Assembly (NCBI GenBank): GCA_963989245.1
Contig: OZ022346.1
Location: forward strand, 59,191,584-59,255,583
Reading direction: 5' to 3'
DNA length: 64,000 nucleotides
Origin: Nansenia antarctica
Taxonomy: Eukaryota > Chordata > Actinopteri > Argentiniformes > Microstomatidae
Shown: positions 53,431 through 62,891 of the stretch, piece by piece
Layout of the letters: each line of letters begins with the position of its first letter
Numbering within the stretch: the first letter of the stretch is position 1
Notes under the pieces: generated by a model
Told to the model about the DNA's origin: nothing
The model's input: the letters and a program-made list of their open reading frames with translations, nothing else
The model's database searches: none
Program-made: the position numbers and the translations under genes

Positions 53431-54525
53431 TAGACGAGGTACGTTCGAGCCAGACCTATATATCTTCCCCTCTCTCTCGTCCCCAACTTCAGGCCCATCT
53501 TCTGTGGCAGGGCCAATCCCAGCCCTTTTCTGTCCTTATTGACTCCGGGGCAGATGAGAGTTTTATGGACATTGATGTGGCACGGCAGCTGGGGATTGAA
53601 CTGGTCCATTTAGAGACACCTCTCAAAGCTAAGGGACTCAATGGCACCTCCTTAGCCCAAATTGAGTTTAAAACCCCCCTTGTTACCCTCTTCCTGTCAG
53701 GCAACCATCGGGAGGAGTTGAGTTTCCACATTATTGACTGTCCCCTCACACCCTTGGTACTCGGCTATCCTTGGCTCAAGACCCACAATCCGCAGATTGA
53801 CTGGCCCACGGGCCAGGTTAGTTCTTGGAGCCCTCACTGTCTCACCCATTGCCTTCGTGCTGCTCGGAGCTCAGACCCCACCAAGACACTTCCGCTTCAT
53901 GAGCCTCCTGACCTAACCTCTGTGCCTGTGCAGTACCACAACCTCGCTCCGGTGTTCAGCAAACACCATGCCCAGTCACTACCCCCCCACCGCCCTTATG
54001 ATTGCGCCATCAACCTCCTTCCCGACGCACCCCTTCCTAGTAGCCGGCTGTTCAATCTGTCCCGGCCGGAGCGTGAGGCCATGGAGACCTACATCCAGGA
54101 CTCATTATCCTCCGGTGCTATTCGTCCTTCTTCCTCTCCTGTGGGTGCTGGGTTTTTCTTTGTGGGGAAGAAGGACGGCACTTTGAGGCCCTGTATCGAT
54201 TATCGAGGCCTTAATAACATCACGGTCAAGAATAAGTATCCTTTGCCTCTTATTAGCTCTGCCTTCGCCCCCCTCCACGGCTCCACCATCTTCACCAAAC
54301 TGGACCTACGCAACGCTTACCACCTGGTCCGCATCCGTGAAGGGGATGAATGGAAGACGGCTTTCAACACCCCCCTAGGCCATTTCGAGTACCTTGTCAT
54401 GCCTTTTGGCCTTACCAACGCCCCCGCGGTTTTCCAAAACCTCATAAATGACGTTCTTCGAGACATTGGAATATTTCTTTTTGTCTACCTGGATGACATT
54501 TTAATTTTTTCTAAGGACCTACACT
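53431..54525 (+). pseudogene. Gypsy-C Pol, truncated after RT motif YLDD
   Basis: In the frame overlapping the end of gag: protease with LIDSGADESFMD, then RT with GFFFVGKKDGTLRPCIDYR, TKLDLRNAYHLVRI, FEYLVMPFGLTNAPAVFQ and FVYLDDILIFSKDL (catalytic YLDD at about 54490). The match ends right after, at about 54522. RT connection, RNase H and integrase are all missing. Confidence 0.9.
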
Positions 54526-54690
54526 GTCCGGCGTATCCTGGACGTACGCCGTCGGGGTCGGGGCTGCCAGTACCTGGTGGATTGGGAAGGTTACGGCCCG
54601 GAGGAGCGGACCTGGATCCCTCGCGGCCAAATCCTGGACCCTACACTCATCACCTCCTTCCACGAGGAGCACCCAGACCGCCCTAGAGTT
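54525..54690 (+). pseudogene. Gypsy-C C-terminal chromodomain fragment
   Basis: In a different frame from the RT, YLVDWEGYGPEERTW and LITSFHEEHPDRP are read: the second half of a chromodomain and the conserved C-terminus of chromovirus-type Pol. The chromodomain probably guides integration to particular chromatin. Direct apposition to the RT fragment marks an internal deletion of roughly the second half of Pol. Confidence 0.88.
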
Positions 54691-54722
54691 GCGCCAGGTG
54701 GCGCTCTTAGAGGGGGGGGTAC

Positions 54723-55878
54723 TGTCACGCCCTCTACCTCTAGGTAGTGGGCAGTGCCTCTCTCTCTCTCTTTCCCGCTCTCCCTCTCTCTCTCTCTCCC
54801 TCTAATTGGCAGGAGTGGCTTCAGGTGTGCAGCTGTCCGGCTGTTCTTCATTGTCTCATCGTTAGCCCTGTATAAAGACCCGGTCCAGCCTTCACTACTC
54901 TGCCAGATCGTAGCTTCAGTTTACCGTATGATACGCTTCCAGCTCCCCTACCTAATTAATTTACTACCCTGCCTGTACCTGCCTCCTACTTACCCCTGTT
55001 TTGCCTTTACCCCCCAGTACCCCTACCGGACTCCTGCTACCTGCCCTCCTGCCTGCCTGCCCTACCTGCCCTCCTGCCTGCCTGCCTGCCCTACCTGCCC
55101 CACTCCTACCTGCCTGCCTGCCCTCCTGCCTGCCCGCCTGCCCTACCTGCCCTCTTGCCTGCCTGCCCTACCTGCCCCCCTCCTACCTGCCTGCCTGCCC
55201 TACCTGCCCTCCTGCCTGCCTGTCCTACCTGCCCTCTTGCCTGCCTGACCTCCCGGCCTGACCCCCCGCTTGCCCTACGACCATTCTCTGCCAACCCCCT
55301 TAAATAAATCATACTTTATTTGGAATGGAATGGACTTTATTTGTCATTGCTACAGTACAGGTACCAAACAACGAAATTTAGGAGGGGTGGCTCCCCTGGT
55401 GTTAGGAAAGGGGATTTTTTTTTTTTTTTTTTTTTTTTAAAGCACAAAATCACAAGGTAAGGTAAGGAGCTGGTTTACATAAATAAAGGCTATGTACACA
55501 ATCCACTGTACTATACTGCACAGATAGTCAACTAGGGTTGTCATATTGCACAAAAGTATATTTTCACGTTATTTTAAAGTGTCACAGTTTGCAGGCTTGA
55601 AATGTACATGTTTGTGCCTCAGCACTAGCTGCCATACACTCCGTCCGGACTGTCCTGGGCCCAGAACTTAGGCCTTTGCTGTGTTCAGGGACTTGACGGC
55701 CCAGTGGTAGAAGCAGTTCTTCAGTCTGTTTGTCTTAGCGGCCGGGGTCCTGTACCTCCTATTCGAGGGCAGCCTGATAAAGTGTACGTGCCCAGGGTGG
55801 GTCGGGTCCCTGGAGATCTATTTTACCTTAACCTGTCTGTGTCTGTGTCTGCGCTTGGGTTCCTATCTGACCGTCACA
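54723..55878 (+). repeat. Gypsy-C 3' LTR, interrupted by a LINE
   Basis: Same as the 5' LTR up to about 55321, then LINE 55322-55819, then the LTR resumes with attttaccttaacc and ends at 55878. The bases attt are repeated at the junction. Confidence 0.92.
55322..55819 (-). mobile_element. LINE 3' fragment in the Gypsy-C LTR
   Basis: About 500 bp of the family also seen at 25800: terminus with ggaatggaatgg tail, GGTACCTGTACTG, 3' UTR and the last RT codons. 5'-truncated. A T run of about 23 lies at 55416-55438. Confidence 0.9.
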
Positions 55879-56015
55879 ACTATAGACTTTATTGATAGAC
55901 TACTATAGACTTTATTGAGACAACTATAGACTTTATCAATAGACTACTATAGACTTTATTGAGACAACTATAGACTTTATCAATAGACTGCTATAGACTT
56001 TATCAATAGACTACT
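55879..56015. repeat. 23-bp minisatellite, right part
   Basis: Continuation of 51596-51761, with some units shortened (tattgagacaactatag). Confidence 0.85.
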
Positions 56016-56404
56016 CTCGAGACCCACAGCGTATTACAGTTAACCCACACAGCGAATTACAGTTAACCCACACACTACCCACAAGCTATCCTGTTGTATC
56101 TCAAATCTCAATTCTTGACAATACATATAGGATTAGCCATGAACCAAAGAAACATAAAGTCTGTTTTTACTGTTCTCAATTTACGTGTTGAATATTCTAT
56201 ATCAGAGGTTCTTTATCTGATCTGAGCGACTTTTTAGAACTCACTTTTTAGTTGATCTTTGCTGTAAACCCGGACTGGAGCCACCTGTCACCACGGAGTT
56301 CCTCTCCTGTGTCAGGAAGGGAGTGGAGGGGTGCACGTCTTTGTTTTTGCTGTCCGCCGGCTCACTGTTACCACGATGTACCAGTTCGAAAGTTCAGTCG
56401 CTAA

Positions 56405-56960
56405 ATCCGGGTCACGGCACCAATTGTAGAATCAGCTTGTCGGTAAAACGATGGAATGGATCAATCTATTGAGGATTGTGATCTTAAATGCGTTGTGTCA
56501 TCTCAGGATAGATTAGGTGCGCAGCATACACGATTTGACAAGAAAATAGAACGTTCAACACGGGTCGGAATCTCTGTACTTGATTTATTAAGACAGTCAG
56601 CGAATGGTCCATCAGCACAGTATCTCAGCATTCGGCATTCAACGACCATTCCACGACATTCCACGACATTCAACGACATCATTATGACATACAGACAGGC
56701 TTAAATACTCTCTCGTGTGTATGTGTTATGTGTATGTCTGAGTGACATAAGCATATATATTTTTCTAGAAAACCCCATAAGATCTAACATAATGAATAAA
56801 GGAGACAGTTACACTATGTAGGTGGTAATCTACATCTTTCCTAGCAGGTGGACCTGGTTCAATCTCCTTAGAAACAAAACATTACAGATGTAGCTAATCT
56901 CAACTCTAAATCAACTGCACTGTTAAAACACTAGTATTGTAAGACCTCACCTGTGTCCTG
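56405..56960 (-). mobile_element. Degenerate LTR element: primer site and 5' LTR
   Basis: The minus strand reads TGGTGCCGTGACCCGGAT at 56422-56405, two bases from an LTR edge at 56425. This matches the complement of the tRNA-His 3' end (one mismatch, from memory). The LTR extends right to about 56960; its far edge is not sharply defined. On the minus strand gagtatttaag (about 56697-56707) could be a TATA box. The interior would lie to the left, 48865-56404, and is largely unreadable and filled by Gypsy-C. Confidence 0.6.
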
Positions 56961-57097
56961 TACTTGTCTCTGCTGCCCTTTGACCAAAAGAGGTCTATGT
57001 CCATTTTCCTTTTTCTCACTGGCATATTTGTGTTACAGCTCACCTATTACAAGTGAGACGATTGACAATATCAAAAACATGCTTGCACACACTATTA
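56961..57097. repeat. Copy of the 32.56 kb sequence, left of Gypsy-B
   Basis: gtgagacgattgacaatatc (57053) and following bases match 32570 onward until Gypsy-B starts. Confidence 0.8.
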
Positions 57098-57277
57098 TGT
57101 TTGTGTTGTGCTAATAAATGTAGATCCACACAGGTATACAAACTGAGCTCCATTTACTTGCCATGTGCCATTCATTCTGACAACACACACACACCGTCGT
57201 AAAGCTCTAACAGACGTACGTAACGTGACGTCGTAAAGGGCAACAAAGTTCTGCAAAGACAATGACACTGTCGTACA
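57098..57277 (-). repeat. Gypsy-B 3' LTR
   Basis: 180 bp; two apparent substitutions against 61499-61678. Confidence 0.93.
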
Positions 57278-57348
57278 TAAGATTTCCCCCCCCTTTCCAA
57301 AACTCAAACAACTAAAGTAACAGTCAAACAGGAGTAGGGCCTGAAGGC

Positions 57349-58506
57349 CTATATGTGAAATTTAGTGACATAGTCCTGGAGGTGTGCAGGGCGAGCCCGT
57401 TCCCGCTGTGGCCTATCGACCTCCCCCCTGGGCTGTGACCCTGCGAGGAAGCCAGGGTTAGGTGGAGGAGGGTGAGGAAGAGGAACAGCAGGTAGAGGCT
57501 GAGCGGGTGGAGGCCACATAGGCAGTGGCTGCGGCGGAGCCTGGGGCGGCCTAGCTGCCCTTAGCAGTACAGGACTCGAGGCCTTTGAGACAGTTCTATC
57601 TGTCTCTGCTGCACCGGCTGCTGGCAGCAGTGTGGCCATGGCAGGCCCAGGAGGACCAGGCACCCTCCGCAGTCGGCTGACGTGCCAGCGGGATCCGTCG
57701 CTCAGCAGGAACGTGGCTGGCCCCAGCTGACGTGTCACCTGAAGGGGCTGAGACCAGAAAGATGCCATCTTGTTATGTCGCTGGGGCCTACGGGCCCGAA
57801 CCCAGTCGGACACCTTGATGGTGGTGGTCTTTACTCCACGTTTCTTGTCGAAGCGTCGCTTCATCTCCCCCTGATGTGTGGCCACTGCTGCTTGAGCAGC
57901 ATCTCGGGTGCTGCCTGCTGCAGGTGTCACTGCATCCCGGGACCTGAGTCTGTTCAGTGGCAAGTCCATCTCACGGCCAAGCATGAGGGATGCTGGAGAG
58001 GTCTGCGTTGTTGCATGCTGACTAGCTCTGTAGTGCAACAGTGTTTGGTTGAGTGCGGCCTGGAATGTGCACCCCTGGAACAGATGTGCTCGGATCCCAT
58101 TTTTAAGGCTTTGGTTGAAACGTTCCACCCCCCCGTTGGCCTGAGGGTGGAAGTATGCCGTGCGGATGTGCTTGATCCCCTTGGTGCGGAGGAAGTCCGA
58201 GAACTCTGCTGAGATGAACTGGGGCCCATTATCTGTGGTGATGGTGAGTGGCAGACCCCATCTAGCAAACAGGCCATCCAGGATGTCAATAATGGTCCGT
58301 GTTGTGACCGTTCCTGCTGGGACCACTTCAGGCCATTTGGAGTGGAGGTCGTATGCCACCACCAGAAAGCGTTGGTGGTGCGGGACCCCTCGGCCATGGA
58401 TCTCTCCACAGATATCAAGCTGGAGATGCTCCCATGGGCGGGGCGGCCACGGGGTAGGCTGCAGGGGTTTGAGGCTGGCAACCCACTTTTCCCGCTGAGC
58501 AGACAT
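57349..58506 (-). pseudogene. Gypsy-B integrase core and C-terminus, frameshifted from Pol
   Basis: Continues the Pol protein in a new frame after about 58500. Integrase core with D31 (LQLDICGEI), D92 (TTDNGPQF) and E128 (GGVERFNQSLK), exact D-35-E spacing, then a basic C-terminal domain (DWVRARRPQRHNKMASFWSQ, FLLSDGSRWHVSRLRR) and a proline-rich tail. No chromodomain. All catalytic residues remain. The only visible lesion is the frame change, unless it is a programmed site, for which I see no slippery heptamer. Confidence 0.88.
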
Positions 58507-61481
58507 GGTGCACAGTCCTTGACCATTGTTTCGATGTCACGGTCGATGCCTGGCCACCACACCAGGTCGCGGCATCGTTGCTTGACCCTCACCATGCCCA
58601 AATGACCTTCGTGCGCCATGGACATGACACACGCACGCAGGCCACTTGGGATCACAGTGCAGAGGCCCCTGGAGACACAGACGTCCCCCCAGCATGAGAG
58701 TTCGTGCCGTACTCTAGCGAACGGGGCCAGATCCTCCGGCACCCGTGATGGCCATCCGGTGCGTATGTAGGTGCGCAGGGTGGATAGCAAAGGGTCCTGT
58801 TCCGATTCCCGCTGCAGCTCCTCTAGTGACACTGCTGTCTGCAGGGGCCCATGCAACATCTGGATGAGCTCTGGCTCTGTGTCGTCATCCGGAGAGACAG
58901 TTGGGGTGGGGGCCTCGATAGACCGAGAGAGGAGGTCGGCCACTACGTTGTCCCTCCCCGGGGTGAACCTGAGCTGGTAGTCATACTGCCTGAGCCGCTC
59001 CCCCCACCTGTGCAAACGGAGAGGCCTGTGCCCACTGCCTGAGGCTGACAGCAGTGTGGTCAGGGCCTGGTGGTCTGTACGGAGGGTGAACCGCCGGCCG
59101 TATAGATAGAGGTGCCACCTCTCACATGCCCAGACACAGGCTAGAGCTTCGCGTTCGCCGACTGAATACCTCTGTTCGGTGGGGCTAAGAGCCCTGGAGG
59201 CAAAGGCAACTGGCCGCTCGACGCCGTCCTGAACCTGTGAGAGCACGGCACCCACCGCCCCGGCTGAGGCGTCACAGGTGACGAGGGTAGGGCTGGACGG
59301 GTCAAAGTGGGCCAGGATGGGGGTTGTGGTGAGCTGGATCTTCAGCGAGTGGAACGCCCTTGAGCATGCTGCAGTCCACTTCCATGGCTCCTCTTTCTTG
59401 AGCAGTTGGCGAAGGGGAGCTGTGGTCTGAGAGTAGTGGGGCAGGAACCGTAGGTAATAAGCTGTCATGCCCAGGAATGAGGCTACTTGGGAAGCAGAGG
59501 TGGGCTCCGGAATCCGGTGTATGGCGTCGACATTGGACAAGAGAGGTGTGATGCCCTTTGCTGTGAGGCGAAACCCCACAAAGTCGATGGCGGTAGCGGC
59601 GAAGGAGCATTTCTCTGTGTTCAGGGTCAGATTATTGTCCAGGAGGGCTGCAAACACCCTGTGAAGCCGCTCGTTGTGTGTTGGCACATCTGGGGCATGG
59701 ACCACGATGTCATCCAAGAACACCGCGACCCCAGGGATACCAGCAAGGATGGTGGTCATGACCTTCTGGAAGCAGCTGGGGGCGGAGCTAAGCCCGAAAG
59801 GCATTCGGGTGTACCGGAAGACCCCAGCGTGCGATACAAAGGTTGTCAAGTCTCTGCTGGCTGGGTGGAGGGGAACCTGGAGATAGCCCTGGCGCAGGTC
59901 GAGCTTTGTGAAAACCGTGGAGCTGTAGAAGTGGGTGGTCAGCTCCTCTGAGGTAGGCAAGGGATATTTATCTGGAATCACCGCCTTGTTGACAGACCGC
60001 AGGTCCACACAGACTCTCAACCCCCCTGACTTTTTCTTAGCGATGACCAGGTTTGAAATCCAGGGGGCGGCGTTGACCGGCTCGATGATGCCTGCCTGCC
60101 GCAGCATGTTGAGTTCCTTTGTGACATCATCCCTCAGAGCGAGAGGGATCCGGCGCAGGGGCTGCATGACTGGTGACACCTCTGTGTTCACCAGGGGTCT
60201 GTGTGTGAAGGCTGTGAGGCAACCCAGTCCATCGAACAGCGCTGGCCATTTCTGCTCCCAGGTGGAGGTGACATGTTGAATGGCTGACCCACTGTCGTCA
60301 TGCAGTGTGAATCCCAGGCCCGTGAACAGGTCGAGGCCCAGCAGATTAGCACCACGCTTAGCGATGTGGAATGGGAATGCAGACATGTGCTTAGATCCAT
60401 AGTGCACTGGTACCTGAAGGATGCCCACAATCTCTATCTTAGAGCTATCATATCCGCACAGAGGAGTGGAGGGCTGCTGCAATGGCAGGTGGGCAAAGAA
60501 TTTGTTGTAGGTGCTGAGATTGAGAAGAGACGCAGCCGCGCCTGTATCCAGTAACAAGGGAAGGCTGACCTCACCCAGCTGCACTGTGCATGTTTTAAAG
60601 CTCACATGGTTTGTAGACACCGTTCTAATTTCAGTATGGTCGCTGCGAGTTGAGCGGGGTCTGGACTGTGGGGGATGAGCCGCAGGAGCAGACCTGCACA
60701 CTTTAGCAAAATGGTTGGGCTTCAAACAGTTCCTGCATGTCTGCCCTCGAGCTGGGCAGTTAGGAGCCCGTGCGTTGTGTGAGCTAGCCCCACAGTTATT
60801 ACAGCTATCAGAGCTACGTGTGTTCCCCTGTCTGCGAGCTTGCTGCACTGGGAACCACGCATCTGTGTCCTCTTGGCTGTCCTGGTAGGCAGGCTGAAGC
60901 TGTTGCGTGAGTGAGGCCGTGGAGGCGGAGTCGGAGCGTGAGCTGGCAGTCAGCATGCTAGTACACTGTAACGCTGATTCTACCTGCATGGCTTTAGCTA
61001 GAGCATCATCTAGTGTTAGCTCATCTGGCTCCAAAAGTAATTTCTCCCTGATTTTCTCACACAATGTCCCTTCAATAAGCTGATCCCGTACGATTTGATC
61101 GTGAATCACCCCGTAGTTGCATTTTCGCGCCAGATCCCTGAGATCGGTCACGTAGCTCAGAACAGACTCACCCGGGCGTTGAAGCCGTTTTCGTAGCTTG
61201 TACCGCCGGAGAAGCACCCGTTGTTTGCCGGCAAAGTGATTAGTGAGGAGAGCGACAGCTTCCTCGTAGGTCTCAGCGCAGCCGAGGGCTCGGAATATCC
61301 TCTGACCCTCCGTACCGAGACAGTGACGGAGCAGCGCCATTTTCCGCTTGTCGGAAAGTTCTGTGAAGTCCATGGCGTCTAGGTAGACAGTAAAGTCATC
61401 CAGCCATCCTTCCCACGGAATCGGAGGTTCGCCGGGCAGAGACAAGAAAGGTGCCGGTGGTGGCAAAGTAAATTCAGCCAT
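58490..61481 (-). CDS. Gypsy-B Gag-Pol up to the integrase zinc finger
   Basis: Starts at the ATG 61479-61481 (MAEFTLPPPAPFLSLPGEPP); an upstream in-frame TTG adds four codons. Capsid region to about residue 180, zinc knuckles near 227-265 (CNNCGASSH..., CRNCLKPNHFAKVC), protease LLDTGAA at about 309, RT with FLDDIVV at about 586, RNase H with TCDASAGAVG at about 735, integrase zinc finger HEGHLGMV ... CAPC at about 950. Just after CAPC the frame is lost: reading on in this frame to 57954 gives meaningless sequence. Same domain order and Gag sequence pattern as Gypsy-A (GEPxI, LGTEGQRxF, VRDQLIE), but clearly a different family. Confidence 0.92.
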
Positions 61482-61492
61482 CTTCGTCGCCA
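61478..61492 (-). promoter_or_regulatory. Primer-binding site of Gypsy-B, overlapping gag ATG
   Basis: Minus strand TGGCGACGAAGATGG, six bases from the LTR; one mismatch to the tRNA-Ser(GCU) complement used by Gypsy-A. The ATG of gag-pol lies within it. Confidence 0.8.
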
Positions 61493-61498
61493 ATATTA

Positions 61499-61678
61499 TG
61501 TTTGTGTTGTGCTAATAAATGTAGATCCACACAGGTATACAAACTGAGCTCCGTTTACTTGCCATGTGCCATTCATTCTGACAACACACACACACCGTCG
61601 TAAAGCTCTAACAGACGTACGTAACGTGACGTCGTAAAGGGCAACAAAGTGCTGCAAAGACAATGACACTGTCGTACA
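61499..61678 (-). repeat. Gypsy-B 5' LTR
   Basis: 180 bp, promoter side of the minus-strand element. Confidence 0.93.
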
Positions 61679-62072
61679 TAACACACACACATATAACTTA
61701 CTCACACACAAGTTAGTGTTACTGGCCCCAATTTGGTACAATTATTACAGAAATGATTGAGAATAGAGAAATGGTTGACATTAAACTAGCTGTTGTTGTA
61801 CCCTTTAACATTCGCTAACTAGCTTGTTGGGGTTAGCTTCACAATCGCGGGTGACGTTAGGTCGGGTTTTTCCCTAAATAAAATGTTATTAGAACATGTT
61901 TGTACTGACACAACATGACATGAACTTGTTCATTAATATATTACATTTGAACCAACAGTATTATGGCGTTTATACAGTTAGTTTAACCCACCTGAATGAA
62001 CGAGAATCGTGGACAAGGTTTTAACATTAACGTTACTCATGGCTTGTTTATTGAGGAACTGATGTCCCGCTC
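61679..62072. repeat. Copy of the 32.6 kb sequence, right of Gypsy-B
   Basis: From ttactcacacacaagttagtg (61699) the sequence follows 32619-32870 (caatcgcgggtgacgtt, ttagaacatgtttgtactga). No gene. Confidence 0.8.
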
Positions 62073-62175
62073 CAGTGTTGCCAGATTGGGCTACTTTTGG
62101 TCACTCTGGACGGGTGGATTCGGCAGCGTTTAGACTGGTTGGGCTGGAAATTGTCAATCCCGTCTGGCAACCCTG
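62073..62175. mobile_element. Small TIR element with 5-bp flanking repeat
   Basis: 103 bp, ends CAGTGTTGCCAGATTGGG and inverted CAGGGTTGCCAGACGGG, flanked by CGCTC on both sides (62068-62072, 62176-62180). Non-coding MITE. The 5-bp duplication matches that of the hairpin element at 34404. Confidence 0.7.
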
Positions 62176-62891
62176 CGCTCCACTACAGCGCCTGGCTGGG
62201 GGGGTGAGATGTATGGAAGCATATAGCTGACTAAATTCAAATGCTAATGCGATATGAGATTGCAATTGCATGTTCCACTTTTGCATGCATTCTTTCAGAC
62301 AATATTCAAATTCAAATGCAATTCTAATGATTTGCATTTTCATTTTCATGTACCCGATGTGCACATTCGCTGTCAATATTAAAATTATAATGCAAAGCCA
62401 TTTGACAAGTCATGCGCTGCTTTGTAGCTGACAAAATTCAAAAGTTCATTCTAATGTGCAAATGACTTTGCAATCCCAAAATAGCATATTAATTTGACAC
62501 TTTTGCCTGCGTTATTTGAGTCAATATTCAAATTGTAATGCAATAATGTGATTCGCAATTGCATTTACATGTTCTAGTAAACACATCCGCTTTGTAGCTG
62601 ACAAAATTCAAACTCTCTATGCAATTTGGTGATACGCAATTGCATTTACATGTTCTAGGAAACACATCCGCTTTAAAGCTGACAAAATTCAAACTCTATG
62701 CAATTCGAACGCATCCGGGTACTTTGCTCTCCCGTCATGTCCACGCCCCTTTTTGGGTTTAATCCGATAAAATAAGAAAACCGTAGTGCTTTTTAGATAT
62801 TAGGAGCCCAAATCCGATGGCCAGTTAGGCAAACTATTATATAGTGTCGTTGCCGATCAATGATCGGCGTCGTTAGCAGAGTCTTCTTCAT
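62176..62891. repeat. AT-rich sequence with 81-bp tandem units; no gene
   Basis: Between 62460 and 62700 a segment with cgcaattgcatttacatgtt and gctgacaaaattcaaactct recurs with an 81-bp period; looser relatives start at 62230. Just before the 401-bp array, GCCGATCAATGATCGGC (about 62851-62867) is a perfect 8-bp inverted repeat, and ttatatag (62838) could serve as a TATA box. Neither has proven function. Confidence 0.65.

Larger units (their letters stand above)
51762..55878 (+). mobile_element. Internally deleted chromodomain Gypsy (Gypsy-C)
   Basis: Plus-strand Ty3/Gypsy element. LTRs 51762-52383 and 54723-55878 (the latter holds a LINE), ends TGTCACGCC...CGTCACA, target duplication ACTAT (51757-51761, 55879-55883). 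A G-rich polypurine tract ending ggggggggtac precedes the right LTR. LTRs contain CT tracts, a TATA-like tgtataaag (about 51909) and a long C-rich cctgcctgcc minisatellite. The interior keeps gag, protease and the first part of RT, then jumps to the C-terminal chromodomain. Confidence 0.93.
57098..61678 (-). mobile_element. Gypsy LTR retrotransposon (Gypsy-B), near-intact
   Basis: 4581 bp, minus strand, LTRs 57098-57277 and 61499-61678, each 180 bp with TG...CA ends. I see two differences between them (ccattt/ccgttt and gttctg/gtgctg). Primer site at 61478-61492, polypurine tract (minus AAAGGGGGGGGAAATC) next to the 3' LTR. Same organisation as Gypsy-A: single Gag-Pol frame, no chromodomain, no env; here with one frameshift in integrase. 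Target duplication is not clear, because the flanks are CA-repeat-like. Confidence 0.93.

Noticed and set aside
58500..58510. Programmed frameshift in Gypsy-B
   Set aside because: No slippery heptamer or obvious downstream structure is seen, and Gypsy-A has the same region in one frame; a mutation is more likely.
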